Assembly (NCBI GenBank): GCA_017476575.1
Contig: JAFUZO010000003.1
Location: 56,774 to 120,773 of the forward strand
DNA length: 64,000 nucleotides
Origin: Bacteroidales bacterium
GTDB lineage: Bacteria > Bacteroidota > Bacteroidia > Bacteroidales > UBA932
Reading direction: 5' to 3'
Shown here: piece after piece, positions 34,459-42,810 of the stretch
Position numbering within the stretch: the stretch's first letter is position 1
Layout of the letters: each line of letters opens with the position of its first letter
Notes under the pieces: generated by a model
Database searches by the model: none
What the model saw: the letters and a program-made list of their open reading frames with translations, nothing else
What the model was told of the DNA's origin: nothing
Program-made: the position numbers and the translations under genes

Positions 34459-35226
34459 TCAGATCAGGCCGCCTTTCTGCTCATACTCCGCCTTGACTTC
34501 CTCGTAGAACGCGGCGACGGAGGTGTAGACATAGGGCTGGAGCCACAGGAAACCGATGCCGAGGGTCAGGAAAGCCAGGATAAACCAACCGATGAAACTC
34601 AGGTAGAGCCAAAACAGGTCGAACTTGTGCCCTTTCATCATGTAACGGCTGCGGTCGATGGCCTCGTTCGCAGAAAGTTCCGGATTCTCCTCGAGGATGT
34701 AAGGCGTCATCGCATAGGAGAAAGCCTTGATGATGCCGGGAATGACCAGCAGCAGGGACCACAGGGCGATGAAAATCTCCATAAGCAGCATGCCCCAGAC
34801 TTTGTGCCAGTAGCCCTTCGTCGCGATGCCGACGGCGTTCTGCACCAAGGCATCGTCGCCGTTACGGAGCAGCCGGAGGAAGGCATTGGCGACCCCGACG
34901 CCGAGGGGAAGCATCACGAAGATAAGCAGCAGGTACATCACCCCCGACGTACCGTTGGACTGGCGCTGGAGGCTCTGGTAGGCAGGATCCGAAGCCAGCG
35001 CCACCGTCTGGGACATCGCCTGCGACAAGGCCTGGCCGATGCCGCGGGAGGCAGAATAGGAAAGATGCTCCTGCGTATAGGTCTGCAGACGGACTGCCGA
35101 GGCACTGTAAGGCCCGACGGCGACGGACACGACGGCGAGGTAGATGACGGTCAGCAGGACGGCCTTCGCCCAGTTGCCTTTGAGGGCGGCGAGGGCGGCA
35201 TTCTTGAAGTCTTGGTTGGTTTTCAT
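34459..35226 (-). CDS. DUF975 integral membrane protein
   Basis: A 255-residue protein with about five to six helices: WAKAVLLTVIYLAVVSVAV, GVMYLLLIFVMLPLGVGVAN, VWGMLLMEIFIALWSLLLVI, then FWLYLSFIGWFILAFLTLGI. The loop NPELSANEAIDRSRYMMKGHKFDLF is the DUF975 signature region. No function is known. It precedes the CotH gene in the same operon and is divergent from LemA. Confidence 0.85.
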   Translation of the reverse strand: MKTNQDFKNAALAALKGNWAKAVLLTVIYLAVVSVAVGPYSASAVRLQTYTQEHLSYSASRGIGQALSQAMSQTVALASDPAYQSLQRQSNGTSGVMYLLLIFVMLPLGVGVANAFLRLLRNGDDALVQNAVGIATKGYWHKVWGMLLMEIFIALWSLLLVIPGIIKAFSYAMTPYILEENPELSANEAIDRSRYMMKGHKFDLFWLYLSFIGWFILAFLTLGIGFLWLQPYVYTSVAAFYEEVKAEYEQKGGLI

Positions 35227-35251
35227 AGGGATGATGCTGTTATAATTAGGA

Positions 35252-35259
35252 CAAAACTA
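35252..35259 (-). promoter_or_regulatory. -7 promoter box for DUF975-CotH
   Basis: TAGTTTTG on the minus strand fits TAnnTTTG and lies 26-33 nt before the ATG. Confidence 0.5.
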
Positions 35260-35271
35260 CATATTTTTTTA

Positions 35272-35279
35272 TACATTTG
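35272..35279 (+). promoter_or_regulatory. -7 promoter box for lemA
   Basis: TACATTTG fits TAnnTTTG, 21 nt before the LemA ATG, and is divergent from the DUF975 box. Confidence 0.55.
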
Positions 35280-35300
35280 TAGAAAATAAATGGAAAAATC

Positions 35301-35852
35301 ATGTCCGTAACCCTCATCGTCATCATCGCCGTCGCCGTGCTCCTGGTCCTCTGGGGCATCTCCGTCCAGAACAAGCTGGTCCGCAGCGACGAACTCTGCA
35401 AGAACGCGCTCAAGCAGATCAATGTCCAGCAGGTCAGCCGCTACGACGCCCTCCAGGCCCTTGTAAAACTTACCCGGGAGTACGCTTCCTACGAGGCCGA
35501 CACCCTGCAGAAGGTCATCGCCGAGCGCAAGGTCACTTCATCTGCCGTCCCGACCGTGGCCGAGGTTGATGCCAACGAGGCCGCCCTCCGGGACATCGGC
35601 GCGAAACTCATCGCCGTCGCAGAGCGCTATCCCGAACTCAAGGCCGACGAGAACTACCGTCAGACCATGCAGAGTATCGAGAAGTACGAAGAGAACGTGC
35701 GCCTCTCCCGCATGACCTTCAACGATACGGTCACGTCCTTCAACCGCGAGGTCCGCATGTTCCCCGCCTCGCTCATCGCCGGTCTGCTCGGCTTCGCTCC
35801 GCGCGAATACCTGGCCGAAGACACCACCAAGAAGGACTATCCTGCCATCTAG
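35301..35852 (+). CDS. LemA family protein
   Basis: A 183-residue protein with one N-terminal helix (VTLIVIIAVAVLLVLWGI), a short outside segment, and then a four-helix LemA bundle. Family motifs are SDELCKNALKQINVQQVSRYDALQALV near the start (35-60) and VRLSRMTFNDTVTSFNREVRMFPASLIAGLLGF near the end. LemA proteins are membrane anchored and of unknown role. It abuts the DUF2207 gene with no gap, a common pairing. Confidence 0.94.
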   Translation: MSVTLIVIIAVAVLLVLWGISVQNKLVRSDELCKNALKQINVQQVSRYDALQALVKLTREYASYEADTLQKVIAERKVTSSAVPTVAEVDANEAALRDIGAKLIAVAERYPELKADENYRQTMQSIEKYEENVRLSRMTFNDTVTSFNREVRMFPASLIAGLLGFAPREYLAEDTTKKDYPAI

Positions 35853-37517
35853 ATGAAACGGTTCCTCCTGCCCGTGCTGGCGGTGCTCGCCAGTGTATCC
35901 GCCGTACAGGCCCAGGCCATCCGGGACATCGACATCGCCGTCGACCTGGCCCCGGACGGATCGGCCCGCATCACCCAGCGGTGGGACGTCACCGTCGTGG
36001 ACGGAACCGAATGGTATGTGCCCGTCGGGAACCTCGGGAAGATGACCGTGAAGGACCTGTCGGTCAGCGAGGGCGGGCAGCCCTTCCTCTCCGAAGGACG
36101 CAAGTGGCGGGTGGACCGCTCCCTGGCGGAGAAGGCCGGCCGCTGCGGCATCGTGGACAAGGGCGACGGGGTGGAACTCTGCTGGGGGCAGGGCCGCTAC
36201 GGCGACCATGTCTGGACGGCCTCCTTCACCGTCACCGGCCTCGTGCAGGCGCTGCAGGACTACGACGCCTTCAACTTCATGTTCATCAACCCCGGCCTCG
36301 CCGCTCCGCCGCAGCATGCGAAGGTGACCATCCGGAACGCGACCGGCGGCCCGGCCTGGACCTATGACAACACGCGCGTCTGGGGCTTCGGCTTCTACGG
36401 CGACATCGCCGTCACGGACGGTGCCGTCGTCGCCGAATCGTCCGAGCCCTTCCAGTACCGGAGTTCGCTTATCGCCCTCGTGCGGTTCGACAAGGGGCTT
36501 TTCGCCCCCGCCGTCAGCCGGGACATCGCCTTCGACGAGATGAAGGCCCAGGCACTGGAGGGCAGTTCATACTCCTCGGACAAGGACCCGGCCGGCTACG
36601 TCATCCTCGGCCTGTTCGCCCTCCTGTTCGGCGGCGGGTTCCTCGCCATCGTGTGGGCCGTCATCCTGTCCGCCACCGTGCACAAGTTCAAGAAGTCGAT
36701 GTACGGCAAGACCAAGATTACGGAGTGGTACCGCGAAGCCCCGCTCAGCGCGAACCTCTTCGCCGCCTACTTCGTCCTGGAGAAGGGCTGGCGGTTCGGC
36801 GGGAAGAGTTCGTCGCAGGGGCTGATCGGCGCCCTGTTCCTCCGCTGGATCCTGGACGGAAAGGTCCGGGTGCAGCCGGACCCGGGGAGCGCCAAACGGG
36901 TCAACCTCTCCTTCGCGGAAACGGCTGACATCCAGGATGACGTCGAGCAATCCCTCTACGACATGGCCCGTGAGGCCAGCGGCGACAACCTCCTGCTGGA
37001 ATCCGGCGAGTTCGAGAAATGGTCCGAGAAGAACTTCAAGAAGGTAACGGCATGGCCGGTCCGCGCCCTCGCCCGCGGTCAGTCCTACATGGACGGGCAC
37101 CGCTATTTCCTCAAGGGGACGACGACCAACGCGGACGGCGCCCGGGAGGCATCCCATGTTGTCGAGTTCAAAAATTTCCTGAACGATTTCACGCTCAGCA
37201 AGGAGCGCGGTGCTCCGGAGGTCGGCCTGTGGAAGGACTACCTCGTCTATGCGCAACTGTACGGCATCGCCGACAAGGTCGCCACGCAGTTCCAGAAGCT
37301 CTATCCGGCTGAATTCCGGGAAGTGTCGCAGACGGTCGGTGTGGACCCGTCCGTGATGATGCGTACCATCCGGATGAACAACCGCCTGTCCACTTCGGTC
37401 ATCAACCGGGCCGTCGCCAAACAGCAGGCCGGCAGCATCAAGGGCACCGGCGGCCACACTTCCTTCGGAGGTGGAGGCGGCTTCTCCGGAGGCGGATTTG
37501 GCGGAGGCAGCAGATAA
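35853..37517 (+). CDS. DUF2207 membrane protein with Gly-rich C-terminus
   Basis: A 554-residue protein. A signal peptide (to about VQAQ, residue 20) leads a periplasmic DUF2207 beta domain (IRDIDIAVDLAPDGSARITQ, VTVVDGTEWYVPVG). A transmembrane helix lies around 250-275 (VILGLFALLFGGGFLAIVW), a cytosolic mostly helical region follows, and the end is a GGGGGFSGGGFGGGSR tail seen in many DUF2207/TPM-type proteins. Its function is unknown. It starts right after the LemA stop. Confidence 0.88.
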   Translation: MKRFLLPVLAVLASVSAVQAQAIRDIDIAVDLAPDGSARITQRWDVTVVDGTEWYVPVGNLGKMTVKDLSVSEGGQPFLSEGRKWRVDRSLAEKAGRCGIVDKGDGVELCWGQGRYGDHVWTASFTVTGLVQALQDYDAFNFMFINPGLAAPPQHAKVTIRNATGGPAWTYDNTRVWGFGFYGDIAVTDGAVVAESSEPFQYRSSLIALVRFDKGLFAPAVSRDIAFDEMKAQALEGSSYSSDKDPAGYVILGLFALLFGGGFLAIVWAVILSATVHKFKKSMYGKTKITEWYREAPLSANLFAAYFVLEKGWRFGGKSSSQGLIGALFLRWILDGKVRVQPDPGSAKRVNLSFAETADIQDDVEQSLYDMAREASGDNLLLESGEFEKWSEKNFKKVTAWPVRALARGQSYMDGHRYFLKGTTTNADGAREASHVVEFKNFLNDFTLSKERGAPEVGLWKDYLVYAQLYGIADKVATQFQKLYPAEFREVSQTVGVDPSVMMRTIRMNNRLSTSVINRAVAKQQAGSIKGTGGHTSFGGGGGFSGGGFGGGSR

Positions 37518-37555
37518 AAGGCTCCCCACATAACCACAAATAACACCTACCAGCC

Positions 37556-39181
37556 ATGTACAACGCCACCATCCACTTCCCGCCGCCGGCCAACGAGCCG
37601 GTCAAGGCGTATCTCGAAGGCTCCCCGGAGCGCCTTGCCCTCGAGGCCGAGCTGGAACGCCAGAGCCGTACCGTCATCGACATCCCGATCATCATCGGAG
37701 GCCGGGAAATCCGCACCGGACAGCTCGGTAAAGTCGTCTGTCCACATGACCACGGCCACCTCCTCGCTACCTTCCACAAAGTGAGCGGGAAGGAGGTCCG
37801 GATGGCCGTCGATGCCGCCCTGGAGGCCCGCAAGGTCTGGGCGGAGACCCCGTGGACCGTCCGGGCCGCCATCATCCTGAAGATGGCGGAACTGCTCGCC
37901 ACGAAATACCGCCCCATCCTCAACGCCGCCTGCATGCTCGGGCAGTCCAAGAACATCTACCAGGCTGAAATCGATTCCGCCTGCGAGACCATCGACTTCT
38001 TCCGGTACAATGTCCATTATGCCTCGAAGATCTACGGCATGCAGCCCAAGGACGGCGCAGGCAACCTCAACCACACCGACTTCCGCCCGTTGGAGGGATT
38101 CGTCCTGGCCGTGACGCCGTTCAACTTCACCTCCATCGCCTCCAACCTTTGCATGACCCCGGTCCTGATGGGAAATGTCGTTCTCTGGAAGCCCTCCACG
38201 ACGGCAACCCTGTCGAACTATTACCTCATGAAGCTCTACGAGGAAGCCGGCCTTCCGCCCGGAGTCATCAACTTCCTCCCCGGCAGCGGGGCCCTGATCG
38301 CGGAAGTCGCGACGGCATCCAAGTACTTTGCCGGCATCCATTTCACCGGCTCCACCGGCACCTTCAACAACCTGTGGCGGCTGGCCGGTGACCATCTCGG
38401 CCATTACATCTCCTATCCACGCCTCGTCGGTGAGACCGGCGGCAAGGACTTCATCTTCGTCCACCCGTCCGCCGACGTGAAGGCCGTCGCCACCGCCGCC
38501 TTCTGCGGGGCGTTCGAGTACCAGGGCCAGAAGTGTTCAGCCGCCTCCCGGATGTATGTTCCGAAAAGCCTGTGGCCCGATATCCTCGGGTTCCTGAAGG
38601 AATATGCCGCCGAAGCCCGGATGGGTGATGTCCGCGAGGCCTCCAACTTCATCAATGCCGTCATCGACGAGGCGTCCTGGGACAATATCGACCGGCATAT
38701 CCGGCACGCGGAAGAGGCCTCCGATGCCCGGATCGTCCTCGGCGGGCGGCGCGACAAGCGGGTGGGGTATTTCGTCGAACCGACTGTCATCGAGACCTCG
38801 AACCCACATTTCAAGTCCATGGAGGAGGAAATCTTCGGACCGGTGCTCACCGTGTACCCGTATGACGATGACAAGGTGGACGAGACGGCAACCCTCTGCG
38901 ATACGACTTCGCCGTACGGCCTGACCGGGTCTGTCTTCGGCCGGGACCGGATCGCCGTCGAGAAGATCGCCGGTGCCCTCCGCTATGCCGCCGGCAACTT
39001 CTACATCAACGACAAGCCCACCGGAGCCGTGGTCGGCCTCCAGCCCTTCGGCGGCGCCCGCGCCTCCGGGACCGACGACAAAGCCGGCGGCGAATTCAAC
39101 CTCATCCGCTGGACCATCCCGCGCGTCATCAAGGAGACCCTCGTCCCTCCGACCGGCTTCCGGTACGGCTATATGGAATGA
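37556..39181 (+). CDS. pruA: L-glutamate gamma-semialdehyde dehydrogenase (P5C dehydrogenase)
   Basis: A 541-residue NAD-dependent aldehyde dehydrogenase that turns glutamate semialdehyde (from proline) into glutamate. The cofactor region includes VTPFNFTSIASN and FTGSTGTFN; the general base Glu is in LVGETGGKDF and the nucleophile Cys in GQKCSAASR. The end, GGARASGTDDKAGG, is typical of the PruA group 1 form. No proline dehydrogenase gene is adjacent in this window. The 38-nt gap before it shows no promoter box. Confidence 0.94.
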   Translation: MYNATIHFPPPANEPVKAYLEGSPERLALEAELERQSRTVIDIPIIIGGREIRTGQLGKVVCPHDHGHLLATFHKVSGKEVRMAVDAALEARKVWAETPWTVRAAIILKMAELLATKYRPILNAACMLGQSKNIYQAEIDSACETIDFFRYNVHYASKIYGMQPKDGAGNLNHTDFRPLEGFVLAVTPFNFTSIASNLCMTPVLMGNVVLWKPSTTATLSNYYLMKLYEEAGLPPGVINFLPGSGALIAEVATASKYFAGIHFTGSTGTFNNLWRLAGDHLGHYISYPRLVGETGGKDFIFVHPSADVKAVATAAFCGAFEYQGQKCSAASRMYVPKSLWPDILGFLKEYAAEARMGDVREASNFINAVIDEASWDNIDRHIRHAEEASDARIVLGGRRDKRVGYFVEPTVIETSNPHFKSMEEEIFGPVLTVYPYDDDKVDETATLCDTTSPYGLTGSVFGRDRIAVEKIAGALRYAAGNFYINDKPTGAVVGLQPFGGARASGTDDKAGGEFNLIRWTIPRVIKETLVPPTGFRYGYME

Positions 39182-39199
39182 CCTTCCGAGACCAAAAAG

Positions 39200-39270
39200 A
39201 AGATTCTTCGGCAGGTGAACCTGCCTCAGCATGACACGAGGCGGTCATTCTGAACAAAGTGAAGAATCTT
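39200..39270. repeat. Cloverleaf-like repeat element E
   Basis: Ends AAGATTCTTC (39200-39209) and GAAGAATCTT (39261-39270) pair perfectly. Inside are GGCAGG-TGAA-CCTGCC (39210-39225) and TCAGCATGAC/GTCATTCTGA (39226-39256, one mismatch), so the whole folds as a three-way junction. The GTCATTCTGA...GAAGAATCTT part resembles a short repeat seen in many bacterial genomes. Confidence 0.75.
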
Positions 39271-39345
39271 ATCGGTCAGCTTCTGCTTTGTGGCGAAAAC
39301 CGGCCAGCCGTGGTGAACGGAAGGACAAGTTCGGGGAAGAATGCG

Positions 39346-39353
39346 TAAATTTG
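39346..39353 (+). promoter_or_regulatory. -7 promoter box for the SDR-ALDH pair
   Basis: TAAATTTG fits TAnnTTTG and lies 22 nt before the ATG at 39376. Confidence 0.6.
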
Positions 39354-39375
39354 CAGCTACTGAAACCTATTGCCA

Positions 39376-40179
39376 ATGAAGATCCAAGGAAAGACGGTGC
39401 TGATTACGGGCGGATGCTCGGGAATCGGCAAGATCATGGGGCGCATGTGTCTGGAGAAAGGGGCCGCGCAGCTGGTCATCTGGGACATCAACGAGGCGGC
39501 CGTCGCCGCAACCATCGGGGAATTCGCCGTCCTCGGCCGGGTCTGGGGCCACAAGGCCGACATCTCCTCGCCGGCCTCGGTGGATGCGGCCTACGCGGCC
39601 ACGAAGGCGGCCTGCGGAGATGTCGACCTCCTCATCAACTGTGCCGGTATCATCACCAACAACAAGACCTTCGCCGAACAGACGGACACCGACATCATCC
39701 GGACTATCGACATCAACACGAAGGGGGCCATGTTCGTCACGCTGCGTTTCATCAAGGACATGAAGGCCCGCGGGACCGGCCACATCTGCAACATCACTTC
39801 CTCTGCCGGTATGCTGGCCCTGCCGAAAATGGCGCTCTACACTTCGTCGAAATGGGGAGCCATCGGCTGGTCGGATTCGCTGCGCATCGAACTCCAGCGG
39901 GAGAAGAGCGCGGTCCGGGTTACCACCATCGCCCCGTATTTCATCAACACAGGCATGTTCGACGGCATCCGCTCCTTCTTCAAGATCCAGGATCCGGAGG
40001 TCGTCGCCCGCAAGACCCTCCGTGCCGTCGAGAAGGACCGTATCTACAAGGGCATCCCCTTCACGCAGCATTTCATCCGCCTCATGCAGGGGATCTTCCC
40101 GGTGAAGTGGTTCGACTTCCTCTTCGGCGATGTCTGCGGGCTGTACACGGTCATGGACCATTTTACCGGAAGGAAATAA
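39376..40179 (+). CDS. Short-chain dehydrogenase/reductase (SDR)
   Basis: A 267-residue classical SDR. The cofactor loop is ITGGCSGIGK (TGxxxGIG form), NCAG follows in LLINCAGI, and the catalytic residues are Ser in ITSSAGML and Tyr-Lys in LYTSSKWG (YxxxK). The C-terminus is hydrophobic and basic (MQGIFPVKWFDFLFGD), like membrane-associated SDRs that act on lipid alcohols or aldehydes. It is followed after 1 nt by an aldehyde dehydrogenase, which fits an alcohol-aldehyde-acid pathway. The substrate is inferred only. The ATG at 39376 is preferred over an upstream TTG. Confidence 0.92.
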   Translation: MKIQGKTVLITGGCSGIGKIMGRMCLEKGAAQLVIWDINEAAVAATIGEFAVLGRVWGHKADISSPASVDAAYAATKAACGDVDLLINCAGIITNNKTFAEQTDTDIIRTIDINTKGAMFVTLRFIKDMKARGTGHICNITSSAGMLALPKMALYTSSKWGAIGWSDSLRIELQREKSAVRVTTIAPYFINTGMFDGIRSFFKIQDPEVVARKTLRAVEKDRIYKGIPFTQHFIRLMQGIFPVKWFDFLFGDVCGLYTVMDHFTGRK

Positions 40180-40180
40180 T

Positions 40181-41578
40181 ATGGCACTGGAAAACACCAC
40201 CCCCGAGAGAATCGAAGAACTGGTCCTCAGGCAGAGGGCTTTCTATGCGACGGGCGTGACCCGCGACATCGACTGGAGACGCTTCCAGCTCAAGCAGTTC
40301 AACCAGGGGCTCAAGAAATGGGAAAAAACCCTTTGCGAGGCCCTGTGGACCGACCTCCACAAGTCGTACGAGGAGGCCTTCATGACCGAGATCGGCCTCG
40401 TGTACGGCGAGATCGGCGAAGCCATCCGGAAGGTCGGCAAATGGTCCCGGCGCAAGCGCAGGCCCACCCCGCTGACCGTCCTCCCTTCCTCCAGCTACAT
40501 CGTACGCGAGCCGCTCGGATGCACCCTCATCGTATCGCCGTGGAACTATCCGGTCCAGCTGCTGCTGAACCCGCTCGTGGGCGCCATCGCCGCCGGCTGC
40601 ACCGCCATCCTGAAGCCGTCACCCTACGTCCCGTCCATCTCCCAGGTCATCGAGGCCTTCATCGCCGACACCTTCGAGGAGGACTATGTCGCCGTGGTCC
40701 AGGGCAACCGGGTGGTGAACGGGGAACTGTTCCGCCACCGCTACGATCTCGTGTTCCTCACCGGCAGCCCGTCCCTCGGCAAGATCGCCATGGCCGCCCA
40801 GGCGCAGTACCTCACCCCGATGGTCCTCGAACTCGGCGGCAAGAGTCCCTGCATCGTGGACAAGGACGCCGACCTCGCCGTCGCCGCCCGCCGCATCGCC
40901 TGGGGCAAGTGCCTCAACAGCGGCCAGACCTGCATCGCCCCGGACTACCTGTTCCTGCACGAGGACATCAAGGATGCCTTCGTCGAGGCCTTCAAGAAGG
41001 AGCTCGCCGGCCTCTATCCCGACGGCACCGAGCACTCCGACAAGTATGTGCGCATCGTCAAGGGATCGGCCTTCGACCGGCTCGCGGGCTACCTCCAGGA
41101 CGGGACGGTGCTTTGCGGGGGCCGCTCCGACCGCGAGCGCCTGTGGATTGAACCGACCCTGCTGGACCATGTCTCTCCGGACGCCCCGGTCATGCAGGAG
41201 GAAATCTTCGGCCCCATCTTCCCGGTCCTGACCTTCCGGGAGCGCTCCGAGGTCGAGGACTTCGTCAACGGCCGCGAGAAGCCGTTGGCTTTCTACTATT
41301 TCGGCAAGTCCGAGGATGCCTGGGACCTCATCGGCCGGACCACTTCCGGCGGCGCCTGCATCAACGACACCATCATGCACATCGCCAACGCCAACATCCC
41401 GTTCGGCGGAGTCGGCAACTCCGGTATGGGTTCCTACCACTCCGAGCGGAGCTTCCTCGCCTTCAGCCACGAGCGGGCCGTCGTCAAGACCCCGACCTGG
41501 ATCGACCTCAAGTTCCGCTACATGCCCTACAAGCTCTTCCCCGTCATCAAACGGATGCTCCTGCTGGGCGGGAAATGA
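40181..41578 (+). CDS. Aldehyde dehydrogenase, ALDH3-like
   Basis: A 465-residue aldehyde dehydrogenase of the shorter ALDH3 type. It shows IVSPWNYPVQLLLNPLVGAI, FLTGSPSLGK, the base Glu in LELGGKSPC, and the nucleophile Cys in NSGQTCIAPDY. IPFGGVGNSGMGSYHSERSF near the end is typical of the group, which includes fatty aldehyde dehydrogenases. The basic C-terminus (LFPVIKRMLLLGGK) may touch the membrane. It is co-transcribed with the SDR. Confidence 0.93.
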   Translation: MALENTTPERIEELVLRQRAFYATGVTRDIDWRRFQLKQFNQGLKKWEKTLCEALWTDLHKSYEEAFMTEIGLVYGEIGEAIRKVGKWSRRKRRPTPLTVLPSSSYIVREPLGCTLIVSPWNYPVQLLLNPLVGAIAAGCTAILKPSPYVPSISQVIEAFIADTFEEDYVAVVQGNRVVNGELFRHRYDLVFLTGSPSLGKIAMAAQAQYLTPMVLELGGKSPCIVDKDADLAVAARRIAWGKCLNSGQTCIAPDYLFLHEDIKDAFVEAFKKELAGLYPDGTEHSDKYVRIVKGSAFDRLAGYLQDGTVLCGGRSDRERLWIEPTLLDHVSPDAPVMQEEIFGPIFPVLTFRERSEVEDFVNGREKPLAFYYFGKSEDAWDLIGRTTSGGACINDTIMHIANANIPFGGVGNSGMGSYHSERSFLAFSHERAVVKTPTWIDLKFRYMPYKLFPVIKRMLLLGGK

Positions 41579-41753
41579 TCCGGCGGGCCAGCACGCGAGA
41601 CCTTCCATCAAACATTTCGGAAGTGTCTGTGGAAGAACGCCTTATGATTGATTCTCACGCACTTCCATAAGAGATAATGGATGGTCACAGAAGAAAAGCA
41701 CGCGGGGCACGGTCGCGGCGGCCCGGAAACAGAGGAACACCCGCGTCCACCTA

Positions 41754-41803
41754 CCACTTTGACGTCGAATGTCCATTCTACGGCCTTCTGATTGTCAAAG
41801 TGG
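41754..41803. other. Inverted repeat in the long gap after the ALDH gene
   Basis: CCACTTTGAC (41754-41763) and GTCAAAGTGG (41794-41803) are perfect complements 30 nt apart. They lie 40-90 nt before a sigma-54-like site, where an activator could bind. The rest of 41579-41753 holds no gene I can support. Confidence 0.4.
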
Positions 41804-41842
41804 AATACCCCGACAGAAATTTCTGATGGCCTTCCGAAAAGT

Positions 41843-41859
41843 TTGGCACGATGTTGGCA
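41843..41859 (+). promoter_or_regulatory. Sigma-54-like promoter site
   Basis: TTGGCACGATGTTGGCA keeps the GG and GC of the -24/-12 consensus at the right spacing, with one mismatch. No plus-strand gene follows; a transcript would reach the hairpin at 41898-41931. Confidence 0.35.
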
Positions 41860-41897
41860 ATATAGAGAACCAGACATAAATATTGATACAAGATACT

Positions 41898-41931
41898 GCC
41901 CCGCCGTCGATTGTGAAATCCACGGCGGGGC
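41898..41931. terminator. Strong hairpin after the atp operon
   Basis: GCCCCGCCGT and ACGGCGGGGC form a perfect 10-bp stem with a 14-nt loop, 19 nt past the atpG stop. T-runs are poor on both sides, but the position fits a terminator for the ATP synthase operon. Confidence 0.6.
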
Positions 41932-41949
41932 TTCTGTCCGGGTCCGTGA

Positions 41950-42807
41950 TTACTGGAGGGCGCCGCCGGCGAGGTCGAGGATTTCGGAGGTGATCTTCTG
42001 CTGGCGGGACTTGTTGTACTGGAGGGTCAGTCCGTGCAGGAGTTCGTTGCCGTTGTCGGTAGCCGTCTGCATGGCAACGGTGCGGGCCGCCTGCTCGGAG
42101 GCAACGCTGTCGAGAAGGGCCGTGTACAGCTTGAATTTCAAGGTCTGGGGCAGCAGGAGGGCGAGTTGTTCGGAGACGGAGGGCTCGACGATGAAGTCGG
42201 TGGCGGATTCCGTGCCGGGCTCGGCGGCGGCCAGCGGGGCCACCGGGAGGAACACTTCACGGGTCGGAACCTGCTTGGCCGTGCTGACGAAGTGGTTGTA
42301 GACCAGCTCGACCCGGTCGTACCGACCGGACAGGAAGCCGTCGATGAGGATACCGGCGAGGTTGGCCACAGCACCATAGGCAGGGTGCTCGACCAGGACG
42401 TTGAGATCGACCGGGGATGGATAGCCTGCCTTCTTCATGGCCTCCGCCATCTTCCGTCCGAGAGAGAAGACAACCACTTCCGCTTCAGGATAATCCCGGA
42501 GCAGGGCTTCCACCGTGCGGACCGCATTGATATTGAAGCCGCCGCAGAGCGAAGAGTTGGAGGCGATGGCGACGACGGCGACGCGCTTCACCTCCGTCTG
42601 CCGGGCGTAGTCGCCGGCATCCGCCTTCTCCATGGACAGGAGGTCGGAGAGGATGCCGTGGAGTTGCTGCTCATAGGGACGCATTCCTTCGATGGCCTGC
42701 TGGGACTTGCGCAACTTGGCGGAGGCGACAAGTTTCATCGCCGAAGTGATCTTCAGCGTGCTTTGGACGGAGGCGATACGGCCTTTGATTTCTTTCAGGG
42801 AAGGCAT
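41950..42807 (-). CDS. atpG: ATP synthase gamma subunit
   Basis: A 285-residue rotor subunit of F1 that turns inside the alpha3beta3 ring. The N-terminal helix MPSLKEIKGRIASVQSTLKI and the C-terminal helix ending TLQYNKSRQQKITSEILDLA form the antiparallel coiled coil that is the axle. The central Rossmann-like part has VVAIASNSSLCGGFN. It is the last gene of the operon, 3 nt after atpA, and a strong hairpin lies beyond its stop. Confidence 0.97.
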   Translation of the reverse strand: MPSLKEIKGRIASVQSTLKITSAMKLVASAKLRKSQQAIEGMRPYEQQLHGILSDLLSMEKADAGDYARQTEVKRVAVVAIASNSSLCGGFNINAVRTVEALLRDYPEAEVVVFSLGRKMAEAMKKAGYPSPVDLNVLVEHPAYGAVANLAGILIDGFLSGRYDRVELVYNHFVSTAKQVPTREVFLPVAPLAAAEPGTESATDFIVEPSVSEQLALLLPQTLKFKLYTALLDSVASEQAARTVAMQTATDNGNELLHGLTLQYNKSRQQKITSEILDLAGGALQ

Positions 42808-42810
42808 GGC

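Noticed and set aside
37556..41578. pruA, SDR and ALDH as one catabolic operon
   Set aside because: Repeat element E and a separate -7 box at 39346 split pruA from the SDR-ALDH pair.
41792..42301. A 169-codon plus-strand frame downstream of the sigma-54-like site
   Set aside because: It begins before the proposed transcript start and then lies antisense to atpG; Ser/Arg-rich without a domain.
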